64,000 nt of DNA from Oreocharis arfaki (Eukaryota > Chordata > Aves > Passeriformes > Paramythiidae). Positions 13,901 to 28,900 of the stretch are shown here, piece after piece (positions within the stretch are counted from its first letter, which is position 1; the number at the start of each line of letters is the position of its first letter). The notes under the pieces are model-generated. The model worked only from the letters and a program-made list of their open reading frames with translations, did not search any database and was not told where the DNA came from. Where the stretch lies: assembly GCA_013398015.1 (NCBI GenBank), contig VZRR01002172.1, forward strand, positions 359,090 to 423,089. The letters are read 5' to 3'. A program made the position numbers and the translations under genes.

Positions 13901-16900
13901 TTCCTGCTAAGAGCACGCATGGTGCTACAACATTTTATGTTACCAAGCTTCTACAAAACAACTGTAATTTAAGGTTAACCAGCAGGGAAAAAAAGTACTT
14001 GATAGAACAGAAGAGCAAGGGTTCGCTGCGCCTCTGTCAGAAAAAGCACACCATTGCTTGGATCAGAGGTTTCTCCAAGTACTTTTTTTTTTTCAGCGAA
14101 AATGCAAAATTAGCACTTCAAAAGAGCTAAAAGATGCGTATTAAGGAAGTGTGGTTCTTGGATTTCTTAGACATTGGTCTCCATTCTCCCCAGATGGAGT
14201 TTTGGAGCCAAGTATCTGATTTTTATTAATTCTTTGGTGTGAAATGGATCATAGGACTCCTTAAAGATACCTACAGAGATGCCAAAACTACCGACTGATA
14301 TTGCAGTGGGATCTCTACATTTCTGATGGGTGGGAGATGGCAGAGGGCACGCATCCCCACTGCCCAGCCAAAATAACAATTCATTCAGAATATTCAGCAG
14401 TCTTATCTGAGACAGTCAGCTCCTCTCTAAATATAAGAAATGGCTTAAACTGGAATCATCACATCTCAGCAAGCAGGCAATTGGAGAGAACTTAACAAAA
14501 CCACAGAAAATCTTAAACTGTTCTGATAATCTTAACTAATTCAAGGCCAGCACAGATGACAAGGCAAATATGAATTAAAATTACAGATGAACGCATCCAG
14601 AAGAGATGCCAGAAAACATTTTCCCTGTGCATACACACACAATCATAAATGTGCACAACAGCCCTTCAAAGTCATTCAAAACACAATTAGATACTACCAG
14701 AGGAATTAAATATTGAAGAATGTGTTTAGATTTTTGCTGGGCCTGATGACCTCTGTTCGCTCCCCAAACATTTCTGATAACATTACTCTCTTCCTTTATC
14801 AAGGCTGTTGAAATGTTTGCTCCATCTTTTTCTTAAGAAATACAGGTTTCTTTCTACTCCTTCATTCTGACTATAGAATGACCATTGATAAATGTACTGA
14901 GACAATTAGGAAAAGAACCAGACACATGCTAGCAGCCATAAAACTATATCACTTCTGCAGCATAAGGAACTGCACAACTGGCTAAGCCTTAGTGGCCCCA
15001 AGTCAGACATCTCAAATTAAAAATTTATTCCATGTTGGGACACCCGAACATTGCTTTTACTTTTCCAAGCAACATCTTCTAAGATGTGGCTCCCAGAACC
15101 TGCTTTTCCAGGGCAGCGTGCTATGCCGTTTTGTGTTGAGACCTAACATATTTGTCCAGTCTTTTCCATACCTAACATATTTGGTAATTTGGCTTAATTA
15201 TTGATTGTAAAATCCAAGGACTCATTCAAGATTACAGCTGCAATCAATATATTTTAGATCCATACCTCTTCTTACTTTTTTACAACCAACACTAATGCGC
15301 CTCTCCTTGTTTCTGAGGGTTTCCTTATAACTTCTGTACTATTTTCTATACTCTTAAAATAGCCTTAGCTGTTCACATCAAAAACTGTAAAAGCCCTGTT
15401 CTCTTGCTGTTCAAGAAGATATTCTTTATTTCGCTGTTTCACATTTAGAGACGTCCTAAAAAAAACCCCAAAAACTGTCATAATGCTTCTGTTAAACAGC
15501 ACCAGCAATGTTCAGATGTCCAAGGTAGTTTCAACCTCAAAATCTTTTCTACTGTTAGGATTTAACCCCACAGTTACAATAAATATATGCGAGGTAAATC
15601 TGAGGGAGAAGTCATAGAAGAGTCTTAAAATTTGCATTACCAATTACACCTTTCCATAATCTGAATCAGTTTTTAATGAGTCATGCGCAAAGCAACACTT
15701 CGAACAGCAGCTTTTACATCTTCAGAGACTGCGGTCCCAGAACTCAGTGGTCTGACGTGAAACAACAACTTCATACATTCTTTCAAGCTGCTCTATGAAT
15801 ACAGAGCTTATTACACAGTGCTTATCTGTGTGCAATAGAATAAGGGTAACTACACAGACTAAGAAGCTTAAAAAGATTTCTTCTTTTTTTCAGACAGAAA
15901 GCTCCTCTAAAACCTAAGTAATGCTACAACTATGTTTAGAAATACACTAATTCATATTTATCAACTGCCATTAAATCTTAATAAATCTAAGACCTTGAAA
16001 TAACTCCTACCTCACACCAATAAATGGGAAAAATTCAATTTCTGAAGAGTCAAATCTCAGTTTCAAAGCCAGGTGAGAGGAGATGAGAAACATGCCCAAA
16101 TGATGAGTCTTCTCACCCTCTAACTGAAAGACTAAAAACCCCCCCAAAATAAAACAAAACACGGCAACACAAAGAAGGGTGGCAGAAGCCCCATTTTTAG
16201 ATTTAAATGCTGTTTCCTGCTGTAAAATATACACTTCACCTCATCAATAAGATTCTCCCTTTCCTCCTAATGAGTGTCAGCAGTCAATCTAAATTCATCA
16301 GTCTCATCATACTGCAGGACAGCAAATCATTATTTTCTCTAGAACCAAAACTGCTTTCACTACTTCATTATTTCATCACACTCTTTCTTTTAAGAAGAGC
16401 ACATCTGAAGTTGCTAAGGCTGTTAAGGCTATTTCTACGTATTTAAAATTGTGAGCATAACAACATAAAAATTCTCTCTTGAAATTTTATTTGAATCACT
16501 CATGCAAAAGAGAAAAAAAATCCACTCTTTCAAAATTATACACTGGCTTTGGCAAGGAGAAAAACAGCTAAAGGGAACAATAAAACACTTTTATGACACT
16601 ATTTTTTGTATTAGATTTGTCCCTGGGCCATAAAAAATGTAGCAGGCATGCTCTAAGAAAAATGAGTGATTCTCAGAAGTAGTAAAAAATACATTTTGTG
16701 ACACAATGATTCTTTGTGAAACTTGAAAATTAACTAAATTTTCTGTAAGCCTAAAAGACAGTTTAATAACACCGCATTGTCCTGCTGGAAAGCATAAAGC
16801 GGCCACACAGTTTAAGCAGACATTTATAATAAAGTGCAGAGATGAAAGAAAAACTGGGTACACTCCACGTAACAGTCAAGGATAGATCCCATATACAGAT

Positions 16901-19900
16901 GCAGTGAGGCCCATTTATGCATTCAGTACATCAAATCACAAAAATAAGCTGTCATTTTAAAGCAGAGCTCTTCCATACTACTCTCACCTTGCTGTACACC
17001 TCACACAATCATTTCCCTGAAATCTAGAAATTGCCTCTTAGCAATACACTATTACCTTCTGCTATACTATAAGCTCATGAAGCAAACCTGAAGAAGAGCA
17101 GGCATTATCTGCTGTCTTTATTTTTCCCACCATTTACAAACAATAATGACTATCTAGGAAGGCCACCAGCTCTGTACATAACAGTATTCAACTCTGTTCT
17201 TTGCTGACTCACAATTTCCATCTCCATAAACACCACAGATTCAGGTTTTACCCAGCATAATCTGTGGCACTTATCTATTATTGTGGTAAGTACTACACAG
17301 ATTGCTGAGGAGGGTACAGTCTCATACCACAGCATCATGAAGAACTTTCTATTTCTCTGCGGATTTTTTTTTCCTTCTGTTGATCCCCTCGTATTTATCC
17401 TTTCATTAAATGGAAATTCCTTTGCTGCAGCTAGAAAAGCACAAGCTGCAAACCTGCCACCCTTGCCCAATTCAGCAAATATATTCTGTAACTCTACAGA
17501 ACATGAAATTCAGTAGAAGTCTTCTGTTTCCACAACTACAAATACTAAATGAGTCATACTAAACAGATACAAAGCCCAGAACCTACCAGACACTAACATG
17601 CACTGATAAACTTAACACAGAAATAATGCTCTCATTTAACATTGCTAGTAAATGCTTGCTAAATATTCTGTTGAGTAACTTAAGGCTTAGCTCAGGGCTA
17701 ATGCAAAAATTATCTGCATCATCATACATATAATGTGAAATTTGCATATGATGTGCAAACGATCCATGTGGCCTTCCAACAAATAATTTTGCTTATTCAG
17801 GACAGCAACTATTACAATACGTCTTCCTTACTACTTTGAGTTGGACAAAAAAAAAACCCTGAATATAGTCTCTGAAAGAAGTCATTTTTGCAAACAAGAG
17901 AAGCAATCTATCCTTTACCAGTAAAAGGTATGTTGGCACAGGACAGGATCAGAAACTGTGGCCTGCTTGCCATATCAGAGAGCATCTGTCTGTTTGAAAA
18001 AACCCATGCCACACACAGAATTCTTAACAAATATCCATTTTTAATAACAGCACATGATAAAATTATATACTACCACTCTGGGTTGCATGCAACTGAAGCA
18101 AAAGTGTCAAGCAGCATATACTCTACTTCAAGATATAAAAAGCAACTTAGGAGTGTTAAATTGAATTTATGCTTTTGTAAAGTTGACAAAATTAATCATA
18201 TCTTTAGGCATCATTTTTGAAAGAATTTTAAAAAGCAATGATGAAATACAGAAGGAGGTGGTACTGTTTTAGCAGTCAGCTGAAGTGGAAGTTTAATGTA
18301 TCAAATTGAAAGCATTGTGTACCAGAACTTCTAGGAAGGGAAAACACAATTCCTTCCCTTGCATCTAGAGACCATCACATAAATATAAATATTCATCTTA
18401 TATTATAAATAATGAAACCAGTTTGAGGATGAATATCTAAAAAGAGCACCTATCACTAACAATAATATGGAAGTGAATAATTACGAAACTTATCTTCCAT
18501 CAACTTTGAAGCTTTCATATTTCTAATCCTTTTAAGTAATGGATATATTTTTTTCAGTACTGCACTACATCAAATTGGGCCATCTGTTAAGAAGTATCAT
18601 TAAGACATCGAGCCCTCTAAGGGACAGAGAAGCAACATTTACTGCTTGCTTAAGTAGTTGCAGATGTTTCTAGAAGCTATTAAAAAAACTAACGTGTATA
18701 TTCTTAGACCATGACCCAACAGGCAGTCTCGAACATGCTGGTCCCTGCCAACCACATGAATGTGTTTTTAAGTTCAAGGCCTAAGTAAATATTTAACCAT
18801 GCATATTTACTAATTAATATTTACTGGCAGAGGGAGAGATTCAGAGCCCCTTCATCGCCATCTGCAATAGCACTGGAGGAATTTACATGCAGGCAAGACA
18901 AATATTCCAGCAGACCTCAGTAACCATCTAAGCCTGCAAATGTCTAATGCTCATTTGGCACACCTCTTTCTTGAAATTCTGAGGTGCATCACTGAAGGCT
19001 GACATGTGAGTCCTGAGACACCAGGCTCCGCTTAAGCGCAGTTGAGACTCAGCACCGAGGGAGAGACGAGGAACAGAGGTATGATACAGAGGGAATTATT
19101 ATTCACCCAGCAATTCACTGACCAGAACACGTTCTAAGAAGAAAGCTTGTTCAAGTTTCTTAACCTTGTGATACCTGCACATTCCTCATTTAAGGGGATT
19201 TCCTCAACTAAGATTTTACTTACGGCCTGTTCAGTCTGGTCCGGCCTACAACCAGGACTCACAGGGCTGAAACGAAAAAAGCATGAGGAACCTGCACCTC
19301 AACATCCCATTGGAAGGGGGAAAAATGGGGTTCTGGGTTCTGGGGTTAGTTTTTTAACTTTTGTTTTGCATTGATACTATTTTATTGTCCAGCTTAATTC
19401 ATAAATTAGTCCTCAGAGTGCTCAGATCTAAATTAACCTCCTAATAGCCATCAAAATAGAATCTTAGCATTATTTTTGTAATTTTAAAATAGAGACCTTA
19501 AAAATACACTTTCAAAACCCTGCAGTTGCAAGTTTAAGCAACAAAATATATTTCTTTTTCAAATATATCATCCTTTTAATAGGAATTTTTAGGAGATATT
19601 GGTCCCTTTCTCCCCAACTCTTCCTTTTCTCCCTCCTTCTCTCTAATTCAGAGCAATTACAGCTTTATATCTAGTAAGTCTTGTAACCAAAGGAGTATCA
19701 TAGACTGGTTTTTGAATCAGGCTTATAGAGGTACTTAATATCTCATTACAAAGGAATTGTTCCTTTCAATGTATCCCCCTCTTAAACCAATAACTCACAT
19801 TCCTTCCAAGCTGGCTTACCTCTACAAACACTGCAACACTGGTTCTCTGGAAGAACGTGATCTTTTTCTGAGCAGTTCAGCGGTGGACAAGTCTCTGCTA

Positions 19901-22900
19901 CTTTTACTAAAACTCCATTCTGAAAATAAACAACATTTTTTTAAAATTACATTGGTGAAAATATATGCAGTGGCAAAAATCACATACTTTTCCATCTACA
20001 GCACTAGTAATCTCCAGTGACAACAATGGTAAACTAGCAAGAAGCAAGTTAAATTCATTTGTTCCACCATAACGTCAAATCTAGAGTAACCTACTGTGCA
20101 TTTCTCTGCCCAGCATAAAAATAAAACGATGAAAAGACAAGGCACTCCAGCTCAAAATTCCATTCTAGTTTTACCAAATACGTAGTCTCAAAGTAGAGAT
20201 GCCTTCTTCCCCAGTATTTGAAGGAAGTAAAGAATTTAATTCCAGGTTAAAGACAGTCTTCCTGCTTTCCACAAGTCTGAGCTTTATTCCTCTTATTTCA
20301 CAGTCTATATACTTCACTGACAAGTTATTCAACTCCACTATACACAGCAAGACCAGTATTTTCAAGTGTTGTGTTGTTCTGTGGTGTCCAATTACAAGAG
20401 TCTGTTCTTTAGAATTACTGATCACCTTATTTCCAAAATTAGGTCCTTCAAAGAAAAAAGCTCATCTTGAGATATCCCTATAGAAACTGCTGTGTAAAAT
20501 CAAGCTAAAGACATTTCTGTAATTTTGATTTCTTGATTTAGAATATTATTGTGATAGGAGGTCTAGATGCTGGTAGAAATTTTCTAAAATCAGAGACATA
20601 GAGCCTTCATGGGGAGATTTTCGCACTATATTTTACTCCATCTTCTTACCATCCAGTAGATCAACCTCACTGCATCTCCAGACCAAACAGCTCTCCAGCT
20701 CTTTAGTTTGTTGTTTCTTAAAATCCTGTCCCAAAAAAGCCTCTTCTTTTACCTTATCCCCCCCTCCAGCCTTTTTCATACCATAATTTACTTGTTCAGC
20801 ACCCCTTCTGCAGCTATGCCATCACTGAGAACTGGCAAGTGGAGCAGAAATTAGCAACTAGGATTTTTGCTCAGTAGGAACTACAGTAACTACCCCACAG
20901 GACCCCACATCTGAGTAATCTCATTTTCCAAGCCGTGAAATTCCACTAAGGAAGCAGGCAGCATGCTATGTTGCCAAAACACCTTTTTAACATTAGTCTA
21001 CTCCCCACTCCTCCCAAAATATTTTTCATGACATCTCAGATGGAGGAACGAAAAGGTGGATTACGAATTTCTGCTTTTCTCAAACAAAGACATTTCATTT
21101 TCCAGCTATCATGACTGCAGAGACAAGCTTAAAAATATGATCCAAACACATCTTGGGCTAGGAAAGCAGAGGAAAACCAATGCCAAAAAAGCAGACAAAA
21201 CTTTATTAAAGCCATCATTCTCATAATCTGAAGGACCAGATACATGACTTTGAACAGAGGACACTGAAATTTCCTGTGAGCCCACACTGTACGAAGAAAC
21301 ACCCCAGTGCAGAAGCTTGCTTTCGTACCTACACAACTGTGTCACACCTTGCCAAAGCACTGGCTCAGGTGCCAGAACCAGCACAGGTAAAACCTTTGCT
21401 GGTAATCAGCCTTGCCACTTCGCCTCACCACACCAATTCAGCTATGTCCCTCCAGGCTCCAGAAGGAGCTCTCACAGCATCAAGCTGCCCTGCAGACTTA
21501 GGAAATGCCTGCTGAGTCTACAAGACACAAATGATGTGCCTGGGGTGCCCAGCAGCTTGCAGGACTTCCAGCTGAGAAGTGCAGCCCAGCCAGGGAACCC
21601 AAATCCAACTATTCTGCAACCACTGCCCATCGCTGCCCTTGATATTACAATCTTAAGGCTAAGCGGGGCCAATTGCCTTTACTGGCAAGTTACATCAGCT
21701 GCTGTCATGAAAAATAATGCTAAAAAACCCCACAAGCATCTGCTTTTCCTATTTTTTGTAAGAAAAAGCAGCTCCCTACAGCAGCACGGAGAGCACACAT
21801 CATCAGAGCAAGTGCCCACAAGAACAGTGAAGTTAATGGAGGTGTTAGGTCTCCTCCTGATCTCGCTTCCACAAGGGAAAGGCTGCCTGTGCAACTGCAA
21901 TATCAAAGGTGATAAAAGAACCAGACGCTGAGCCATCACTTACTATCACATTATCAAACAACCAGCTAGAAAAGCTCTGGCTGTAACTCATTGCCTATTT
22001 AAGCTCAGACAGGACAATTACAGCAGAAAGAGTGAAAAACGTCAGCATACGGACAAAAAGTGTTGACTGACAATAAATCTGGCCAAAAAAATATGGCAAG
22101 AAGTGGTATGAAAGTGAAATGAGTGTCAGGATGAGTCAAAAAGCTAAAGACAAATTTAATCCAAGCTTGCAGCTTCTTTAGTGACTCACAAGGAGATAAA
22201 AGAACACAAATTGAGAATTCCATTAATTTAACAACAGTAAGATTTTATTTCCATAAGTTTTCTATTTTCTGCAGAATTTGCATCTTGGGAAAACAAATTA
22301 AACTTATTTGTAATTAAGTTTTAAAACAATTAAAACACTTCCATGTTGAGTGTTCTTTGGGTTAAAAATCATTTCATTGTAAACTAGTACAGATCCAATT
22401 ATAAGAATTATCATCATCGGATTTCGGATTTTATCCAATGAGATAAGTAAGAAGAGTTCACACTTCAGAATTATTGCTTCAGGCAACCTCAGAAAAATTA
22501 CTCCTTTTTATATTCAATTCACATATGTAGCAGTCATAGAATGTAAACAGAAAAAGATGTCAAAAAGACGTTTTTCTGGAATAAATATATCAAGCTTCAG
22601 TTGTGACATACAATCCAGAAGAATGAGATCTGGAATCAAAAATTTACAACAAGATAATTAAATTTCTTGTAATTACAAAGGTAAGTACATAAAAAAAGGA
22701 TTGGATGTAAGCCTAATCAGTGACATGCAGCGAAAATCTGAACAACAAACAGCTCATCTCACATGATCGGCTTTGAAAATTAAGAGCAAGATTTCAGATA
22801 AGGCTATTTTGATGGGGTTTTTTCCCATCTGAATTCAGCTGTGCCCTGGTTCCAGTCAGGACAGGGCTGATCTCTGCAGCAGCCAAGAGGGGTATGGCCA

Positions 22901-25900
22901 GGACAGGAGATTATTCTGTAGCACCTAACTCTGAGGGGGGGTGGGGTAGGAGAGGGAGCAGTTGGGTATTGCTGTTTCCTGTAAATCGACCACCTCTCCC
23001 TTGTACCCTTTGTCATTAGTATTGTTGCTGTTACTGTTTATTGTCTTATCTCCTCGCTGATTCCAGTAAATTGTTTTAATCAAAACCTGTGATCTTTACC
23101 TTCTGTGTGATCTTTACCAATTCTCCTCTCCATCCCACCCAGGGGAAGTGAGAGAGATGTGGTTTCAGTGAGAGCACCACATCTGGGAATATCATTCCCA
23201 AGCCACAACAAGCTGTTATTGATCAGTGTCCCAGGACAAAGCTTCAAACAGCAGCCTTAGGTGTGACTTGAAGAAGCACATCGCTCCTCACCTTTACTAA
23301 AAACTTTCTAGTCAACCTTGCTGAAAGTTGTGGGCCCTGTCCATCTCGTATGGCACAGTGTGACTGCCTGCTCCCAGCATTAATGAAGAGGCATTTATTT
23401 GTGTAGCCTTTGCTGTCAAAGATGCCGTCTGTTTATGAATAGGCATCCTGTCGTTCACAGGCAGCTGATCAACTGCAAATTCCCACTCCAACAAAAGTTA
23501 TAAAAATCTTTCCATTGACTTTCAATGTCCCATATCACCATATCGGTGAAACCCCCCCAAAAAAAACCCTAAACAAACCAACAAACAAAACATCAAACAC
23601 TTATTGAATGCAGAAAGGTGCAGTTATCAAAAGCTCATACACACTTGCATTTTCTGGCCTTCTCACCACAAGAGAGAGATGGAACAGCTGGGGAGAGATC
23701 AGCCATGGACCATAAGGATAAATAATAGACTGGAGCATCTCACAAGAGGAAAGGCTGAGAGAGCTGGGACTGTAGCCTGAAGGGGACAAGGCTCAGAGGG
23801 GATCTTACAGACACAAATACCCAGAGAGAAGGTGTGAAGACGATGGAGCCAGGCTCTTCTCAGCAGTGCCCACTGACAGGATCAGGGCCCATGGGCACAA
23901 ACTGAAACACAGCAGGGTCCATCTGAACATCAGGAAACACTCCTCCAGTGTGAGGCTGGCCAAGCACCAGCACAGACTGCCCAGGGAAGCTGTGGAGTCT
24001 CCATCCTTGGAGATATTCAACAGCCATGTGAATGTGGCCCTGGACAACTGGTTCCAGGTAACCCTGCTCCAGCAGGAGAGGTGGGCAAGATGACCTCTAG
24101 AGGTCCCTTCCAATCTGGACTGTTCTGTGATTGTTAGAAATACCTGTGTGCTCATTTTGTCATTGTAGATTCATCTAGAGAGTGTTTGTGGGCAGGATTC
24201 CAGCTGGGAATGGTTGTTCACGAGTAACATCTGTGCTTATGGTTAAGAGGATGTGCATCATAAATATTTTTAGTCTGGATTAGTTTTCAAAAATTAAAAA
24301 AAGGTCTCTCAGCCTGATAAAAAAAATCTTTAATCTAGCTGGATCCATCAGTAGTAGTATTATTTTTGTTAGATGGAAAAACTATAAAAGTTAAAAGCCT
24401 CTTAAGCTTGGATCAGTACCTATGCAAAGAATAAGGAATCTATCTTCAAATAAAAACTGAAATGTGAAATTTCAACTTAATCTTTTTGACATTACCCCAC
24501 TTACAGATATATCCTCTTTTACAGACATAAAGATTTTTAAGTCATCTTTATCAACACTACTGCATTGACAGTAGATGTGTACCCTCTACTGTATTCCTTC
24601 ATGGATCAGCAGCTTTTGAAACTTGATATCAGTTTTTCAAGTCTGAAAAATTAACCCACGTTAAATTTGGTATGGTCCTCCCCTATGAAGAAGTCCTTCC
24701 GTTCATACAACACCTCGTCCGCACAGAACAGAAAACAGTGACACAGCCATAGTTTGACTAATCACTATCAATCCTTCATCTAGTGAGCATTCCTAACTGA
24801 GGCAGCAGACAAGTAGGTCAGATTTAGGAGGTCATGCTGAAGACTTACTGAATGAACCTCCTGCACAGAGACACAACACCCCACAGAAACAGATGCAAGC
24901 ACCCTCTTAAAAACTCTCCCCAGGTCAGTGATGTTTAGTACCTTCTCGAAGCACAGTTGTGGAAACAACTTCAGTTTGTTGGGGTTTTTCTGAAGGCATG
25001 CATCAACCATGTTTTCATGGTGTTACATTCATGGATGCCATTTTGAATATTTATCAATACTGTCCATTAAGATGCAAATACCAACTGCAATGTTACTGTA
25101 ATTAACATCGCCGTATCATTTTCCTTTTACAATAAGCAAAATACAAAAGCTGTTTTTATTATTTCACTCATTCCTAATGACAGATATTTGATGGTTGGTA
25201 TTTGCTTTTAATCTTCCTGAATGTATTACCATACTCCTAATGATGAATACAACCCTCTTATTTATAGCGCAGAGAAGTTCCACTGACATAATTCAGATCA
25301 CTCTCTCTGGTTTCACTTTAACATGAAAATACTCCTATTCTCATTTTATACAGGTACTTCCCCTCTCGAATAAACATTCTATGTCATATTATAAATAACA
25401 GGCATCTCAGTCGGCCTTCCAAGGCAACGACCTTGCCCATGTATTTGTATATGCAGTGCTGAGCACCCCATACAGCTCAACAGTAACAATAGCAAAGTAA
25501 TTCTGCATAACAAGCTGTTTTCACAACATCTGCAACCAGTTATTGTCCGTTTCCATTAGAGAACACAAAATTGCTACTCTGTACACTCAGCTCCAAGCAC
25601 AACAATAACCAGATCACTGTAACCTTTTCCAACACGCACATTCACCAACACTCCCTGAACAGATCTAACACAGCCTCCGTTCACCTGTGTTCTTAAATAC
25701 TGACTGTCATAGTCCAAATGTTATGAATTTGCCAAGAAAGACCTCAGTCCTCTCTAATACTCAGTAATTTACCTCAATTATTAGAAGAGCTATATATAGT
25801 TTAAATAATACTTGGGAAATATAGAGTACCTCAAACAATATAACAAAAAGGTTGCTTCAAATTTTAGCAGTTTGGCTGAAATGAGTAATTTCCTCAAGAT

Positions 25901-28900
25901 GCTGTTACTTTTTTCTAAAGCTCATGAAAGCAGAGATAAGAGAAAACATCATTCCAAGTCATTTTGCCCATATTTTTCTTATCCTGCAAGGGTCATATTC
26001 CTGCCTTGTTTTCGTATTTGTGGCTTTCACTGACTTCAAGGTCACATTTTCAAGACAACAGATGTCACATTTGCATGAAGGAAGCCTAAAGAAATGCACT
26101 AAACTCTTCACTGTCACTTCTGAACACCACAGATACATTTAAAATCAGGAAAAGTTTATGCAACTGAAACTTACTCGACACTCCCTGCAGCTCTTGGTTA
26201 ATACTCGTTGACCTTCTGCTAGCACTTTGCCTCCATAGATACACTTGGCTGTTATTCGAGAGAAGAAGGAGGAAGATTAAAAATGAATTACATCAGTACT
26301 TAAGCAACAAATAAATGCAAGGTTTAACACAAAAGTAAAACCAGTATTCACATCCACTGATAAAATATGAATACATTAAAAACATGATGAATTTTGCTTT
26401 CATGAGAAGTCAGTATCACATATACTTACAAACAAAGTAGCAAACAATAAATTCATTTTAAGAGAAAGTAGCATCTTTACCAGAACTAAAGAGAAGGAAT
26501 AGGAGCATAAACAATATGTCCCGGACTAAACTCCCTATCACTCAATAGAAAATAATTTCACTACTGACATTGTGTAGAGTAGCTACAGTATTTGTGTTAC
26601 TAAAGGTCCTCATGACTCACTTCAAGAACTGGAGACATTGTTTAGCACACAGTTCATCACAAGAATAATATAAGCACAGATTTCAATTAAGCCTTCCCAT
26701 TTTTTGTGGGCACGAAGGTGAACTCTTCAACTTGCTGGAGGACTGCACGAACTGATTAGATGCAGCAAATGACTGTACCGAATCAACAAACTGCAAAAAT
26801 CTATTTTAGAAAAATATTCTTCAAGCACACATGAAAGACAGAGATTTCCAAGGAAACTGAGAGCTCCTACTACCAAATTCTTGTCTGAATTTTTGACCCT
26901 TCTGCCAAAGATAAGCGGCTCCATAAATGAACCAACAGACTGGAACATGTGATCATTCCTCATTCACTTCAAGGCAAAGTGGACTAGCTCAGGCTTACTG
27001 CCACCACGAAGAAGGCAACCTGCAGCAGGGCCACAGTAGCAAACAGCTTGGTCAATTATGACCAGAATTATCACAGTCCCCATGCAACTACATGTCTGAA
27101 CTCCAATTCCAGAGGACAATAAATCCACCAATTAAAGAGAACAGCTGGATTGTTATGATCCCACACAAATCAAGTATCCACTATAAAAGCACCCTGCATT
27201 ACTAACCAGATCAGTGCTAAACACTGATAAAATAACTTTCTGCTATGACATTTCAGCTCTTTCTTTTCTTGGCCAGTGAAAGTCTGATCTGTGACCCTGA
27301 AAGAAAAGCTAGAAGGTGTGAACCCTATGTTGCAATTGAACAGAGCTTCAAAAGTTTGCAGTCATGTCACATGCACAGTGCAAGCATTCAGAGTAGTCTG
27401 CTCTCAAAAAACACACGCTATCTAGGACTGCTTTACCTCAATTTCCCTCCTGAGTGCCCAGGTAAGGGAAGCACTCACAGGTGCAAGTGTGTCCCCCTTA
27501 CAGGTGATGCCAATAGTACCACAGCAGCAACCGTCATAGCCAGACTGATTCCCAAATTTTAAGCAGAAGAGACTGCTAGATCAATCTTCATGAACCTTCA
27601 GACATAAATTTGCTTCTAATGACTCTCTGTGAAAATGCTCATTTCTTCCAAAAAAAGAGAATGATTTATGATTTTCAGGATAACTCAGTTTTCATCATCA
27701 CTAAAGCATTTAAAAACAGGCTTCTTCCTTTTGATATCCTAGTTTTCCTTGTTTTTTAAAAGCTGCCCTAGTTTTTATGCCCGACTTGTTGTGATCTCAC
27801 TTCTGAAGAAAACTTCAGATGAGGAAGCTTCGTTTAAATTAGGAATCCCAGTAACTATTTTTAGGAGAATATGAACTAGAGACATCTCCTTTTTCTTTCT
27901 GTCTGTTCTCCTGACATGACTGCTTTTAACAAAAGAATGGACACACCAGAAGGCAAGTTAACATACGATTCAGAAAAATTATATTTAAAACAAAATTATA
28001 GTCTTTTGCCAAATATTATTTGAAATGCTAACACAAGATGGCAGGGATCAAAACTGAACTGCCTAAACCCGTTAACGTATCAGACATTAGAGCTACTTTG
28101 TTCATTAACCCTTAGCTAAGATGGGAAAGTGTTCAATAACCCAGCCATTCAATAATCCCTAGAGACAGCAAATTACAACTGATGGTTCTATCAGAGCTAA
28201 ACAGAAAAAGCACAGAGAAAATAACACCTGCAGTGCAGCTCTTTGGAAAACCTCTACAATTACTACTGTCTACCTAGAGGTGACTAACTGTGGTCCTAGC
28301 ACATCATTTTGTCAAGGAGCTGGCATTTACAATCAATTTCAATCAACTTCCATATGTCTCTTCCCATTGACTGACATGCTGAGTTCTTGTCAGAATAACG
28401 AGTCAAGTTTGTGCCAATCACTGACAAAAGGCAAGTTTGATTGTTCATCTTCCCATTACAAATAACAGGAACAGTTTATTCATGAGGGTATACACTGAAT
28501 CTACAATTTCGCGCCTTACAATTCCTTTGTGGCAGATTTTGACTCTTGTGCATGCATCCAGTTTCATGAAAGAACTTCCTACACTTTCAATGTTACAAAT
28601 CAAAATATTTCAAGACAAAAAAATACAGGCTAGCATGGCCATTTTACCACCCAAGTACACTGTTCATAAAAATCTCTTAGTATGCAGAATATTCATGCTG
28701 ACATACAGCCGAGAGAAATGAGATTACATAAGAAACAAGAGAAAGTGCAAGATCACAGCTAAAGGATATTTGTCCACAGAACTAATGAATTCAGTGACTG
28801 AAAAAGGGTGACAGAATGCTAAAAAAGTGTTATTATTTTTCTAATAAATCCTAAAATAATTCAACATCCCCATCTTAATAAATTATTGAAAAGCTCAGGC

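Larger units (their letters stand above)
19920..26174 (-). other. NELL1: NELL1 intron, 6.3 kb, inside VWC2
   Basis: 6,255 bp with a solo LTR (22840-23210), a C/A-rich low-complexity tract (23551-23591) and a CR1 3' end (about 23725-24135). It also contains the longest open frame of the window (21317-21931 plus, 204 codons), which has no recognisable domain and lies in locally GC-richer sequence. Confidence 0.87.

Noticed and set aside
17735..17760. Octamer-like ATTTGCAT site suggesting an intronic enhancer
   Set aside because: A single eight-base match in AT-rich DNA is expected often by chance; no cluster or conservation can be shown from this sequence alone.
21317..21931. Longest open frame in the window (204 codons, plus strand)
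   Set aside because: It has no recognisable domain, signal peptide or family motif, sits in locally GC-richer intron sequence where stops are rarer, and overlaps other open frames on both strands. Without transcript or conservation evidence it is not called a gene.
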